A DNA stretch of 64,000 nucleotides from Halothiobacillus sp045689735 (GTDB taxonomy: Bacteria > Pseudomonadota > Gammaproteobacteria > Halothiobacillales > Halothiobacillaceae). A program made the position numbers and the translations under genes. Where the stretch lies: the NCBI RefSeq assembly GCF_045689735.1, contig NZ_CP142685.1:744001-808000 (forward strand), read 5' to 3'. Below are positions 25,455 to 33,398 of the stretch, piece after piece. Below the pieces are notes generated by a model that saw nothing but the letters and a program-made list of their open reading frames with translations, searched no databases and was not told the DNA's origin. Within the stretch, counting starts at the first letter, position 1; each line of letters begins with the position of its first letter.

Positions 25455-26804
25455 TTAGCCACCGGAGCCGGTGCACTTCTTGGTGACGGTGTTGTAGGCG
25501 CCGCAGTTGATGGGCGGTGTCCAGTCGGCGATCAGATCCTTGCTGCCGGGCAGGTATTTCGACCAGGCTTCACCGGGGACTTCGCCTTTGGATTTCCACA
25601 CCACATTAAATTGGCCATCCGGCTTGATCTCGCCGATGAACACGGGCTTGGTGATGTAGTGATTCGGTAGCATCTTGGCGGTGCCGCCGGTGAGGTTGGG
25701 CACTTCGATACCGACCAGCGCCTCGATGACGGCATCGGCTTTGGTGGTCTTGGCCTTTTCCAGCGCTTTGATCCACATTTTGAAGGCGATGTATTCGGCT
25801 TCCATCGGGTCGTTGGTCACGGCCTTGGGATCGTTTTTGAATTTTTTCCAGTTGGCGATGTACGCCTCGTTTTCTGGCGTTTTGATGCTTTCAAAATAGT
25901 TCCAGGCGGCAAGCTGACCGGCCAGCGGCTTGGTGTCCATGCCGGAGAGTTCCTGCTCGCCCACGGAGAAGGCGACGACCGGGATGTCTTCGGACTTGAT
26001 GCCCTGGTTCGCCAGTTCGCGGTAGAACGGCACATTGGCATCGCCGTTGATGGTCGAGACGACGGCGGTGGGTTTGCCCGCGCTGCCAAACTGCTTGATC
26101 TGCGTCACGATCGACTGCCAGTCGGATTGGCCGAACGGGGTGTAGTTGATCATGATGTCTTCATCCTTGACGCCTTTTTGCTTCAAATAGGCTTCGAGGA
26201 TTTTGTTGGTGGTGCGCGGATAGACATAGTCCGTGCCAGCCAGCACCCAGCGGGTGATGCCGAGCTCGTTCATCAAATAATCCACCGCGGGAATCGCCTG
26301 CTGATTCGGTGCCGCGCCGGTGTAGAAGATGTTGCGTGAGGATTCTTCGCCCTCAAACTGCACCGGGTAGAACAGGATGCCGTCCAGCTCTTCGACGACC
26401 GGCAACACCGATTTGCGCGAGACGGAAGTCCAGCAGCCAAAAATGGCCGCGACTTTTTCTTTGGCGAGCAGTTCGCGGGCTTTTTCGGCGAACAGCGGCC
26501 AGTTGGAGGCCGGATCGACTACCACGGGTTCGAGTTTGCGTCCGAGCACGCCGCCTTTGGCGTTTTGTTCGGCAATCAGCATCAGCATGTTGTCTTTGAG
26601 CGTGCTCTCGGAAATGGCCATGGTGCCGGAGAGCGAATGCAGGATGCCGACTTTGATCGACCCGGATTCAGCGGCCAGCGCGGGGTCGATCGCGCCCTGG
26701 ATGCCAAACCCCAGCGCGAGGCCAGCACCGCCGACGGTTTTGAGGAAGTCCCGGCGATTCATGCCCAGGGGTTGCGTGGGAACGGGTTGGGTTTTTTCAG
26801 ACAT
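25455..26804 (-). CDS. urtA: Urea ABC transporter substrate-binding protein UrtA
   Basis: A 449-residue periplasmic binding protein. A Tat-type signal is visible (MNRRDFLKTVGGAGLALGFG, about residues 15-34), followed by the receptor domain IKVGILHSLSGTMAISEST. LEPVVVDPASNWPLFAEKA and TSVSRKSVLPVVEE are typical UrtA blocks. Twin-arginine export suggests folding before export. The gene follows gntR after three bases and feeds urea to UrtBC. Confidence 0.95.
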   Translation of the reverse strand: MSEKTQPVPTQPLGMNRRDFLKTVGGAGLALGFGIQGAIDPALAAESGSIKVGILHSLSGTMAISESTLKDNMLMLIAEQNAKGGVLGRKLEPVVVDPASNWPLFAEKARELLAKEKVAAIFGCWTSVSRKSVLPVVEELDGILFYPVQFEGEESSRNIFYTGAAPNQQAIPAVDYLMNELGITRWVLAGTDYVYPRTTNKILEAYLKQKGVKDEDIMINYTPFGQSDWQSIVTQIKQFGSAGKPTAVVSTINGDANVPFYRELANQGIKSEDIPVVAFSVGEQELSGMDTKPLAGQLAAWNYFESIKTPENEAYIANWKKFKNDPKAVTNDPMEAEYIAFKMWIKALEKAKTTKADAVIEALVGIEVPNLTGGTAKMLPNHYITKPVFIGEIKPDGQFNVVWKSKGEVPGEAWSKYLPGSKDLIADWTPPINCGAYNTVTKKCTGSGG

Positions 26805-26807
26805 GGC

Positions 26808-27566
26808 TCAATCTCCTTGCGGATGGACGGGGGAGGGTGACCGGAGGCCGCCGGTCGCGGGGTTCGTGGTATCCAGCGCAGCGGCACGGCTGCGTTCGCG
26901 GGCTTCATACAGCCGATGCAGGCTGATTTTCTGGACGGCGAGGCGTGAGCTTTCGATGTGCGCGCGCATCAGCCGACAGGCTTCGTCACTGCGGTGGCGC
27001 GCCACGGCCTGCAAAATGGCGGCGTGCTCGCGATAGGTGGCATCGATGCGTGCCGGTTCGGTGAAATCGAGCTGACGCACGATGCGAATGCGTTCGATCA
27101 CCCGGCGGTGGGCATCGGCCAATTCGGCATTGCCGGTGGCCGCGACCAGCGCGGCGTGGAAGGCTTCATCCAGCGCGAAGACGGCTTTGCCTTCGGGTTC
27201 CCGCGTGCTTTCTTCGACCTGCCAGATGGTGGTTAGCTCGGGCACGACACTGGGGGCGGGCTGTTGGCAGAGTTTGTCCAGCGCCGCCAGTTCCAGAACG
27301 GTGCGCAGTTCGTAGAGTTGATCGAAGCGCCGGAAATCCAGCTCGTTCACACGCCAGCCCGCGCGGTTCTGTACGCTTAAAAAGCCTTCACGCGCCAGCC
27401 GGGTCAGCGCCTCGCGCACCGGGGTGCGGCTTGCGCCGGTGGATTCGGCAATCTGGTTTTCGGAAAAGCGCTCACCCGGCAACAAGGTGAAATCGAACAG
27501 CGCCTGTTTGACCTGCGCGTACACCTGATCGGCTAGAGCCGGTGGCGCATGGATGGGGCGAATCAT
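26808..27566 (-). CDS. GntR/FadR-type regulator of the urea operon
   Basis: A 252-residue regulator. A winged helix-turn-helix lies at residues about 10-75 (LADQVYAQVKQALFDF ... TGASRTPVREALTRLAREGFL), followed by an all-helical FCD ligand domain (LYELRTVLELAALDKL, DEAFHAALVAATGNAEL). It overlaps the urea carboxylase stop and precedes urtA by three bases, so it is an internal gene of the operon it probably controls. The perfect CTGGTATACCAG palindrome at 32963-32974 is a typical FCD-GntR operator and its most likely target. The ligand could be urea, allophanate or a related compound. Confidence 0.88.
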   Translation of the reverse strand: MIRPIHAPPALADQVYAQVKQALFDFTLLPGERFSENQIAESTGASRTPVREALTRLAREGFLSVQNRAGWRVNELDFRRFDQLYELRTVLELAALDKLCQQPAPSVVPELTTIWQVEESTREPEGKAVFALDEAFHAALVAATGNAELADAHRRVIERIRIVRQLDFTEPARIDATYREHAAILQAVARHRSDEACRLMRAHIESSRLAVQKISLHRLYEARERSRAAALDTTNPATGGLRSPSPVHPQGD

Positions 27567-30500
27567 GGCGCGGGCTCCAGAGTGATCAGGGTTTGCCCGA
27601 GGTTGACGAGTTGCCCCGGCTGGCAGGCGCAGGCGGCGACGATGCCATCACGCGGCGCTTCAATGGCAAATTCCATTTTCATGGCCTCGACAATCGCCAC
27701 GGTTTGCCCGGCGCACACCGCTTCGCCTGGTTCGACCAGCATTTTCCAGACATTGCCGCTGATGCTAGAGGCCACCGGTTCGCCCGCGATGGACTGCGTT
27801 GCCCTCGGTTCGTCCTTCACGCTGAGGCTGCCATCGTCATCCGCCCAACGGGCGACTTCTGCGGCATAGGCGGCAGCTTGTTGGGCGCGGAATTCGGCGA
27901 TGCTGCTGGCGTGTTCGGCCAGAAATGCCGCGTGCTCATCCAGACGGAATACGGTCGGTTCGATGCGGATGGACAGGGCATCGGCGGTGAAATCGGCACG
28001 CATCTTGGTAAGTTCGGCTTCGCCTACGGGATAAAAGCGCACCTGGTCGAAAAAGCGCAGTAACCAGGGTTTGCCGGCTTCAAACGCGGCGTGCTGGGCA
28101 CGGCGGTTCCAGATGGGCAGGGTGCGGCCGACGAGTTGGTAGCCGCCGGGCGAGTCCATGCCATAGATGCACATATAGACCCCGCCAATGCCGACCGTGC
28201 CCTCGGCGGTATAGGTGCGCGCCGGATTGTATTTGGAGGTCAGCAGACGATGGCGCGGATCGAGCGGCACGGCACAGGGCGCGCCGAGATACACATCTCC
28301 CAGGCCAAGCACGAGATAGGATGCAGAAAACAGGGTTTCGCGGACGGCGGAAATATCCGGCAACCCGTTGATGCGGCGCATGAATTCGCTATTCGAGGGC
28401 AGCCAGGGCGCGGTGTCGCGTACCGATTGCCGATAGCGGGCGACGGCATCCAGGGTGGCGCTGTCTTCAAAGGCCATCGGTAAATGCACGATGCGTGCCG
28501 GGACGGCGAGTTGGGCGGCATCGGGCAGGGTGGCATTGATCCGGATCAGCCGGGCGCAGAGTTCGGCCTGACTGATCTGTTCGGGTTCAAAGCGGATTTG
28601 CAGCGAACGCACGCCGGGCGAGCACTCTTCGATACCGAGAATGGGGTTGGCTTCGAGCGTGCTCATCAGGGCATGTACCCGCAGGCGCAGTGCCAGATCG
28701 AGCACATTTTCGCCGTATTCGAGCAGGACATAGCCATCCCCCGCCTGGCGAATGGTGCAGCGTGGCTGGCCATCCGTTGCCGGCTGATCGTGCAGGATGC
28801 AGTTGCCGAGAGAGGCGGGCAGCAGGGATTCGCTCGGCATCAGCGTGGTGAGACTGGCTTTCTGTGCAGCGTCCAGCGCGCGCGCCTGTTCGTAGCTAAT
28901 GGGCACGAAGCGCAGGGTGTCGCCCGGTTTGAGCTGGCCGACTTTCCACAATTCAGCGCGCACGATGGTCGCCGGGCAGACAAAGCCGCCCAGGCTCGGC
29001 CCATCGCGGGTCAGAATCACCGGCATGTCGCCGGTGAAGTTGATCGAGCCGACGGCGTACTCGGTGTCGTGGATGTTGGACGGATGCAAACCCGCTTCGC
29101 CGCCATCGCTGCGCGCAAAATCGAGTTTTGGCCCGATCAGGCGGATGCCCAGACGGTTGCTGTTGTAATGCACCTGCCAGTCGGTGGCGAAAAATTGCGC
29201 AATCGCCTCGGATTTGAAGTAATCCGGTGCGCCATGCGGGCCGTAGAGCACGCCAATCTGCCAGTGATTGCCCAACGCCGGCTGCAGGGGCGGGGCAATT
29301 TGCGGGGCGCGGATGTGCGCCTTGCCCCACGGCAGCATATCGCCCGCATTGAGCGTGCGCCCGGCATAGCCTCCGAAGGCGCCGAGTGCGAAAGTGGCCC
29401 GGCTGCCGAGGTACGGATCGACCTCGATGCCACCGCGCACGGCGAGATAAATCCGTGCGCCGGTTTTGACTTGGCCAATCTTGAGGATTTGCCCGGCGGC
29501 GACGGCGATCGGGCGCAGAGCTTCGACGGGCGTTCCGTCCAGGGTGACGGGCGCTTCGGCGCCGGTCAGGGCGATCAGCGTGTTCTGATGAAATTTGAGC
29601 GTCGGCCCCTGCAGGGTGCATTCCAACCCGGCGGCGGATTCTGCATTGCCCAGAATGCGATTGGCCAGGCGGAAGGAGAAATCATCCATCGGCCCGGACG
29701 GCGGCACGCCGATGTGCCATAAACCCAGGCGCCCGGGATAGTCCTGCACGGTGGTGTAGGTGCCGGGTTGCAGCACTTCCATCAGCGCCGGGGTAAACCC
29801 GCCCGCGGCCAGATAGTGATCGATACTGCCGGTGCTGTGGCTGGCGGTTTGAAAGGTTTCGAGGGTCAATAATTCACCGAGGAACAGGCGATTGGTGGAA
29901 ATGCCCTCGAACCGGCTTTCGGCCAGCGCCTGCGCCAGTTTGGCGATGGCCTCGGCGCGGGTGGGCGCATGGGCAATGATTTTGGCCAGCATCGGATCGA
30001 ACTGGGCGGGGACGACCGTGCCGGATTCCACCCAGCTATCGACACGAATTCCATCCCCCGTCGGCAGGACGACGCGCGCGAGTTTGCCGGGCGAGGGCTG
30101 GAAGTGGCGCAAAGGTTCTTCGGCGTAGATTCGCGCTTCAATGGCAACCCCCTGCGGCGCGGATGCCTGCAGCGGGAAGGTTTCGCCCGCCGCCACCCGT
30201 ACCATCCATTCGATCAAATCGATGCCGGTCACCATTTCTGTGACGGGATGCTCGACCTGCAGGCGGGTGTTCACTTCCAGAAAATAAAACGCATCCCGCG
30301 CGGCGTCGTAGATGAATTCGACCGTGCCCGCCGATTGGTAGGCAATCGAACGGCCAAGGCGTTCGGCGGCGGCGAGCAGGGCGGCGCGGGTCGCTGGCGG
30401 CAGATTGGGCGCGGGGGTTTCTTCGATCACCTTCTGATTGCGCCGCTGCAAGCTGCAATCGCGCTCGCCCAGGGCGATGACCTGGCCTTGACCGTCGCCA

Positions 30501-31138
30501 AAGATTTGCACTTCGACATGCCGCGCCTGATCGACGAAGCGCTCCAGAAAGACGCCGCCATCGCCAAAGAAGCGGGCGCCCATCCCGGCAACGGCTTCAA
30601 ACGCCTCGATCAACGCCGCCTCATCGGCGCAACGCTTTAGGCCAATGCCGCCCCCGCCCGCCGTGCTCTTGAGCATGACGGGGTAGCCGATCTGTTCGGC
30701 GGCGGCGAGCGCGGCGGGAAGATCGCGCAGCAGATCGGTGCCGGGCGCCAGCGGGACTTGCGCCGCCTGCGCCAGCTCACGGGCGCGGTGCTTGAGGCCA
30801 AATTCCCGCAGTTGCTGTGGCGTGGGGCCGATGAACGCGATGCCCGCATCGGCACAGCGTTCGGCAAAGGCGGCGTTTTCCGATAAAAAACCGTAGCCGG
30901 GGATGATGGCCTCCACGCCATGTGCTTGGGCGAGCGCCAGCAACCGATCCGCCTGCAGATAACTCTCAGCAGCGGTTTGTCCACCCAGGGCAATCGCTTC
31001 ATCGCAGGCGCGGATGTGCGGGCTGCCCGCGTCGGAATCGCTATAAACGGCGACCGAGGTAATCCCCATGCGTTTGAGGGTGCGGGCGATGCGGACGACG
31101 ATCTCGCCCCGATTGGCAATCAGAATCTTGTTAAACAT
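27563..31138 (-). CDS. uca: Urea carboxylase (biotin-dependent)
   Basis: A 1191-residue multidomain enzyme making allophanate from urea, ATP and bicarbonate. The biotin carboxylase domain is at residues 1-450 (FNKILIANRGEIVVRI, the glycine-rich STAGGGGIGLKRC loop). The carboxyltransferase domain spans about 460-1090 and contains KipI/KipA-type segments. The biotin carrier is at the end with EAMKMEF, biotin going on the Lys. Some enzymes annotated this way prefer guanidine. Here the urt transporter and AtzF neighbours, with no carboxyguanidine deiminase genes or ykkC riboswitch seen, favour urea. Confidence 0.93.
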   Translation of the reverse strand: MFNKILIANRGEIVVRIARTLKRMGITSVAVYSDSDAGSPHIRACDEAIALGGQTAAESYLQADRLLALAQAHGVEAIIPGYGFLSENAAFAERCADAGIAFIGPTPQQLREFGLKHRARELAQAAQVPLAPGTDLLRDLPAALAAAEQIGYPVMLKSTAGGGGIGLKRCADEAALIEAFEAVAGMGARFFGDGGVFLERFVDQARHVEVQIFGDGQGQVIALGERDCSLQRRNQKVIEETPAPNLPPATRAALLAAAERLGRSIAYQSAGTVEFIYDAARDAFYFLEVNTRLQVEHPVTEMVTGIDLIEWMVRVAAGETFPLQASAPQGVAIEARIYAEEPLRHFQPSPGKLARVVLPTGDGIRVDSWVESGTVVPAQFDPMLAKIIAHAPTRAEAIAKLAQALAESRFEGISTNRLFLGELLTLETFQTASHSTGSIDHYLAAGGFTPALMEVLQPGTYTTVQDYPGRLGLWHIGVPPSGPMDDFSFRLANRILGNAESAAGLECTLQGPTLKFHQNTLIALTGAEAPVTLDGTPVEALRPIAVAAGQILKIGQVKTGARIYLAVRGGIEVDPYLGSRATFALGAFGGYAGRTLNAGDMLPWGKAHIRAPQIAPPLQPALGNHWQIGVLYGPHGAPDYFKSEAIAQFFATDWQVHYNSNRLGIRLIGPKLDFARSDGGEAGLHPSNIHDTEYAVGSINFTGDMPVILTRDGPSLGGFVCPATIVRAELWKVGQLKPGDTLRFVPISYEQARALDAAQKASLTTLMPSESLLPASLGNCILHDQPATDGQPRCTIRQAGDGYVLLEYGENVLDLALRLRVHALMSTLEANPILGIEECSPGVRSLQIRFEPEQISQAELCARLIRINATLPDAAQLAVPARIVHLPMAFEDSATLDAVARYRQSVRDTAPWLPSNSEFMRRINGLPDISAVRETLFSASYLVLGLGDVYLGAPCAVPLDPRHRLLTSKYNPARTYTAEGTVGIGGVYMCIYGMDSPGGYQLVGRTLPIWNRRAQHAAFEAGKPWLLRFFDQVRFYPVGEAELTKMRADFTADALSIRIEPTVFRLDEHAAFLAEHASSIAEFRAQQAAAYAAEVARWADDDGSLSVKDEPRATQSIAGEPVASSISGNVWKMLVEPGEAVCAGQTVAIVEAMKMEFAIEAPRDGIVAACACQPGQLVNLGQTLITLEPAP

Positions 31139-32945
31139 GCTGGCTGTCCTGTGCTTGATGGGCTGCGGCGGCGCGATACGCGCGCCAACCGCTAAATTCC
31201 GTGATGTCGAGGGCGCCCGTGAGTGCGCGCGGCTCGCAGATAAAGCCGATCACTTGGCTACCATCGGCCAGTGTGAGTTGCCCGAGACCCAGCGGCGCCG
31301 GAATTTCTGCCAGAAAATCCGCCAGCGCCGGGCGTGGCAGAGCCCAGACTTCAACCGCAATCGCGGCGCCGGATTCGGCAAATACCAGGCCGGGCTTGGG
31401 CGGCGTGGTATTGGCCAGGGCGTACAGCCGATAGCTGGGTGCCGTGGTGGTGGCGCGCAGCAAACGGCCGCCCCGGTCGGTGAGCTGAGGGTTGAGCGGC
31501 ATACCGGAAAGATGCGCACCCACCACCGCGAGGGCGATTTCCTGCGCTTGCAACGGGGCGGGGGCGTCCGGTGTGGCGGACGAACCCGGTAGCCTGCGGG
31601 CAATCTGCCCGAGCAAGCCGTCATGCCAGGCGGGTGCCATCAGGGTGACGCCAAAGGGCAGGCCATCCGGGCGCTGTCCTGCCGGAATCGCCAGGGCGCA
31701 CAAATCGGCCAGATTGACGAAATTGGTGTAAGTGCCCAGTTGGCTGTTGAGGGTGATGGGGTCGTCGAGCACTGCATCGATCGTCGGGAAAATCGGCGCG
31801 GTCGGCAGCAGCAGCGCATCGAACGGCGCAAGGGCGTCGCGGATTTGGCGGCTCAGTTCCGCCCGCTGATATTCGGCCTGAAAGGTATCGACCGCGGAAT
31901 ACGCCTGCCCGCCTTCGATAATTTGACGCACGACCGGATGAACCGCCTCGGCTTGAGTGGCCATGAACGGCGCAATCGCGGCCAATCGTTCGGCCACCCA
32001 CGGCCCTTGGTACAGCAGCGGTGCCAAGGCCAGAAAGGGCGTCGGGTCGATTGCATCAAGCACAATGCCCTGCTGTTCCAATTGTTGGCGATAAGCGAGC
32101 CAGGCCGTGCGTTGCGGGTCATCGCCAAAAAAATCCAGCGCTGCGAAGGTCGCCAGACGGGGCGTTTGGCGCAGCCGGGGCGAGTTGGCCGGTGCTGGTC
32201 GGGCATAGGGATCTGCCGCGTCAAACTGGCCGATGATCTGGAGTACGGTTTCTGCGTCATCGAGGGTATGGGCAAACACCGTAACGCAGTCCAGCGTTCG
32301 GCAGGCGGGCACCACCCCTCGGGTACTGACCCAGCCTTTGGTGGGTTTTAGTCCAATCAAGCCATTAAATGCCGCAGGCACGCGCCCCGAACCGGCAGTG
32401 TCGGTGCCAAGCGCAAACGCCGCCTCGCCTTGGGCGACGACGACGGCAGAACCGGAACTGGAGCCGCCAGAAATATAGGCGGGATGGCCGACAGCGCTGG
32501 GAATGCCATACGGGCTGCGCGTGCCGTTCAACCCCGTGGCGAATTGGTCGAGATTGGTTTTGCCGAGGCACAGGGCACCCGCCGCCTGGAGCCGTTCGAC
32601 GGCGGGCGCGGACACGGTGGGTTCATAGGCGAAGGCGGGGCATGCAGCGGTCGTGGGTAAGCCGGCGACATCGATATTGTCTTTCACGGCAAACGGCACG
32701 CCCCACACCGGGCTGCGCGGCGTGTGCTTCAAGGCTTCGATGGCGGCTTCTAGCACAGGCAACGGCGTCAGGCTGATCCAGGCGGGGGCTGCTTGGGATT
32801 GCTTGGCGCGGATTCGTTCAGCCTGCGCCGCCAGCAGGGCGGCTGCAGTGCCAGCGAAATCTTCGCGCCAGGCCGATTGCCAATCCTGCATCGAACGCGG
32901 TGGCTGATCGTTGGTGGGGCGGTCGGGGGTGGCCATGCGTGCCAT
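31131..32945 (-). CDS. atzF: Allophanate hydrolase AtzF
   Basis: A 604-residue amidase-signature hydrolase that splits allophanate into ammonia and carbon dioxide, completing urea use without urease. The catalytic Lys is in PFAVKDNIDVAG, and the Ser-rich motif is GGSSSGSAVVVAQG with TDTAGSGRVPAAF. The C-terminal domain (about 470-600) is the AtzF-specific extension. It is the first gene of the eight-gene operon, overlaps the carboxylase start by eight bases and lies 33 bases from the sigma-54 element. Confidence 0.94.
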   Translation of the reverse strand: MARMATPDRPTNDQPPRSMQDWQSAWREDFAGTAAALLAAQAERIRAKQSQAAPAWISLTPLPVLEAAIEALKHTPRSPVWGVPFAVKDNIDVAGLPTTAACPAFAYEPTVSAPAVERLQAAGALCLGKTNLDQFATGLNGTRSPYGIPSAVGHPAYISGGSSSGSAVVVAQGEAAFALGTDTAGSGRVPAAFNGLIGLKPTKGWVSTRGVVPACRTLDCVTVFAHTLDDAETVLQIIGQFDAADPYARPAPANSPRLRQTPRLATFAALDFFGDDPQRTAWLAYRQQLEQQGIVLDAIDPTPFLALAPLLYQGPWVAERLAAIAPFMATQAEAVHPVVRQIIEGGQAYSAVDTFQAEYQRAELSRQIRDALAPFDALLLPTAPIFPTIDAVLDDPITLNSQLGTYTNFVNLADLCALAIPAGQRPDGLPFGVTLMAPAWHDGLLGQIARRLPGSSATPDAPAPLQAQEIALAVVGAHLSGMPLNPQLTDRGGRLLRATTTAPSYRLYALANTTPPKPGLVFAESGAAIAVEVWALPRPALADFLAEIPAPLGLGQLTLADGSQVIGFICEPRALTGALDITEFSGWRAYRAAAAHQAQDSQHV

Positions 32946-32962
32946 TCCTTCTGGTATATGAA

Positions 32963-32974
32963 CTGGTATACCAG
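32963..32974. promoter_or_regulatory. Probable GntR operator of the urea operon
   Basis: CTGGTATACCAG is a perfect 12-bp palindrome, with a near half-copy CTGGTATATG at 32951-32960. It covers the position where transcription from the leftward sigma-54 promoter should begin (about 32968), so bound regulator would block initiation. Confidence 0.7.
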
Positions 32975-32978
32975 ATAG

Positions 32979-32994
32979 AGCAAGCCCGATGCCA
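32979..32994 (-). promoter_or_regulatory. Sigma-54 promoter of the urea operon
   Basis: On the minus strand TGGCATCGGGCTTGCT has GG and GC at the exact -24/-12 spacing and a consensus TGGCA and TTGCT. The predicted start near 32968 is about 23 bases before the atzF ATG. Confidence 0.75.
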
Positions 32995-33017
32995 ATCGGG
33001 TGTTATTTTAAAAAATC

Positions 33018-33050
33018 CAGTTAAAACAGAATGATATGCTGTTTTAACTG
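33018..33050. promoter_or_regulatory. Perfect 12-bp inverted repeat between the divergent promoters
   Basis: CAGTTAAAACAG (33018-33029) and CTGTTTTAACTG (33039-33050) are perfect complements around a 9-base spacer. It lies between the leftward sigma-54 element and its NtrC-like site. It is too AT-rich for a classical terminator and looks like an operator for an unknown regulator. Confidence 0.6.
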
Positions 33051-33070
33051 CTAATGATTACCCAGGTTAA

Positions 33071-33087
33071 TGCACTAAATCAGTGAT
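33071..33087. promoter_or_regulatory. NtrC-like site 1 (urea side)
   Basis: TGCACTAAATCAGTGAT matches the enteric NtrC site TGCACTATATTGGTGCA at 12 of 17 positions, including TGCACTA and GTG. It is centred about 111 bases upstream of the predicted urea transcript start, a normal enhancer distance. Confidence 0.5.
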
Positions 33088-33210
33088 GGCGAGGCCGTTT
33101 GCTGCTTATTTATCGTGCAATCGCGGGGTTTGCGATTGATTGGGTTTTATTCGCCATGTTCATCAGTTATTCATTCGGCGGATTTAGATTAACGGGTGCG
33201 CCGTTTTATA

Positions 33211-33227
33211 TGCGCTTTTGTTGTGCA
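33211..33227. promoter_or_regulatory. NtrC-like site 2 (Anbu side)
   Basis: TGCGCTTTTGTTGTGCA has the dyad TGC-G/A-C ... GTGCA of NtrC sites with one mismatch in the arms. It is centred about 151 bases before the predicted start of the rightward sigma-54 promoter. Confidence 0.5.
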
Positions 33228-33282
33228 ATAGAAAATGGGTTTTGAATGAGTTTAGTGCATCGGCAGTTGTGCGGTGTGATGG

Positions 33283-33299
33283 TGTGATTATTTATCACA
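33283..33299. promoter_or_regulatory. Inverted repeat TGTGAT-N5-ATCACA
   Basis: A perfect 6-bp dyad upstream of the Anbu operon, about 79 bases before its predicted start. It resembles CRP/FNR-family sites but the spacing is one base longer than the CRP consensus, so the binding protein is unclear. Confidence 0.45.
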
Positions 33300-33343
33300 T
33301 TTTATTCAATGGGTTATGAGCTTTCTGCTCTTAGATAGCTGAT

Positions 33344-33359
33344 TGGCTTGAGTTTTGCA
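33344..33359 (+). promoter_or_regulatory. Sigma-54 promoter of the Anbu/transglutaminase operon
   Basis: TGGCTTGAGTTTTGCA has TGGC and TTGCA with the exact 12-base GG-to-GC spacing. The predicted start is near 33370, 29 bases before the first ATG. Confidence 0.7.
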
Positions 33360-33398
33360 CTGTAAAAAAGCGTCACGGAATGAAACCGGATAAAGACT

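Noticed and set aside
28484..29722. 412-codon plus-strand frame inside the urea carboxylase gene
   Set aside because: Antisense shadow with no ribosome site or conserved motif.
33283..33299. CRP site upstream of the Anbu operon
   Set aside because: The dyad is 17 bases with a five-base centre between six-base arms; CRP sites are 16 bases with TGTGA-N6-TCACA. Kept only as an unassigned dyad.
32946..33398. Guanidine (ykkC) riboswitch ahead of the urea carboxylase operon
   Set aside because: I see no ykkC-like conserved elements on the minus strand, and the predicted leader from the sigma-54 start is only about 23 bases.
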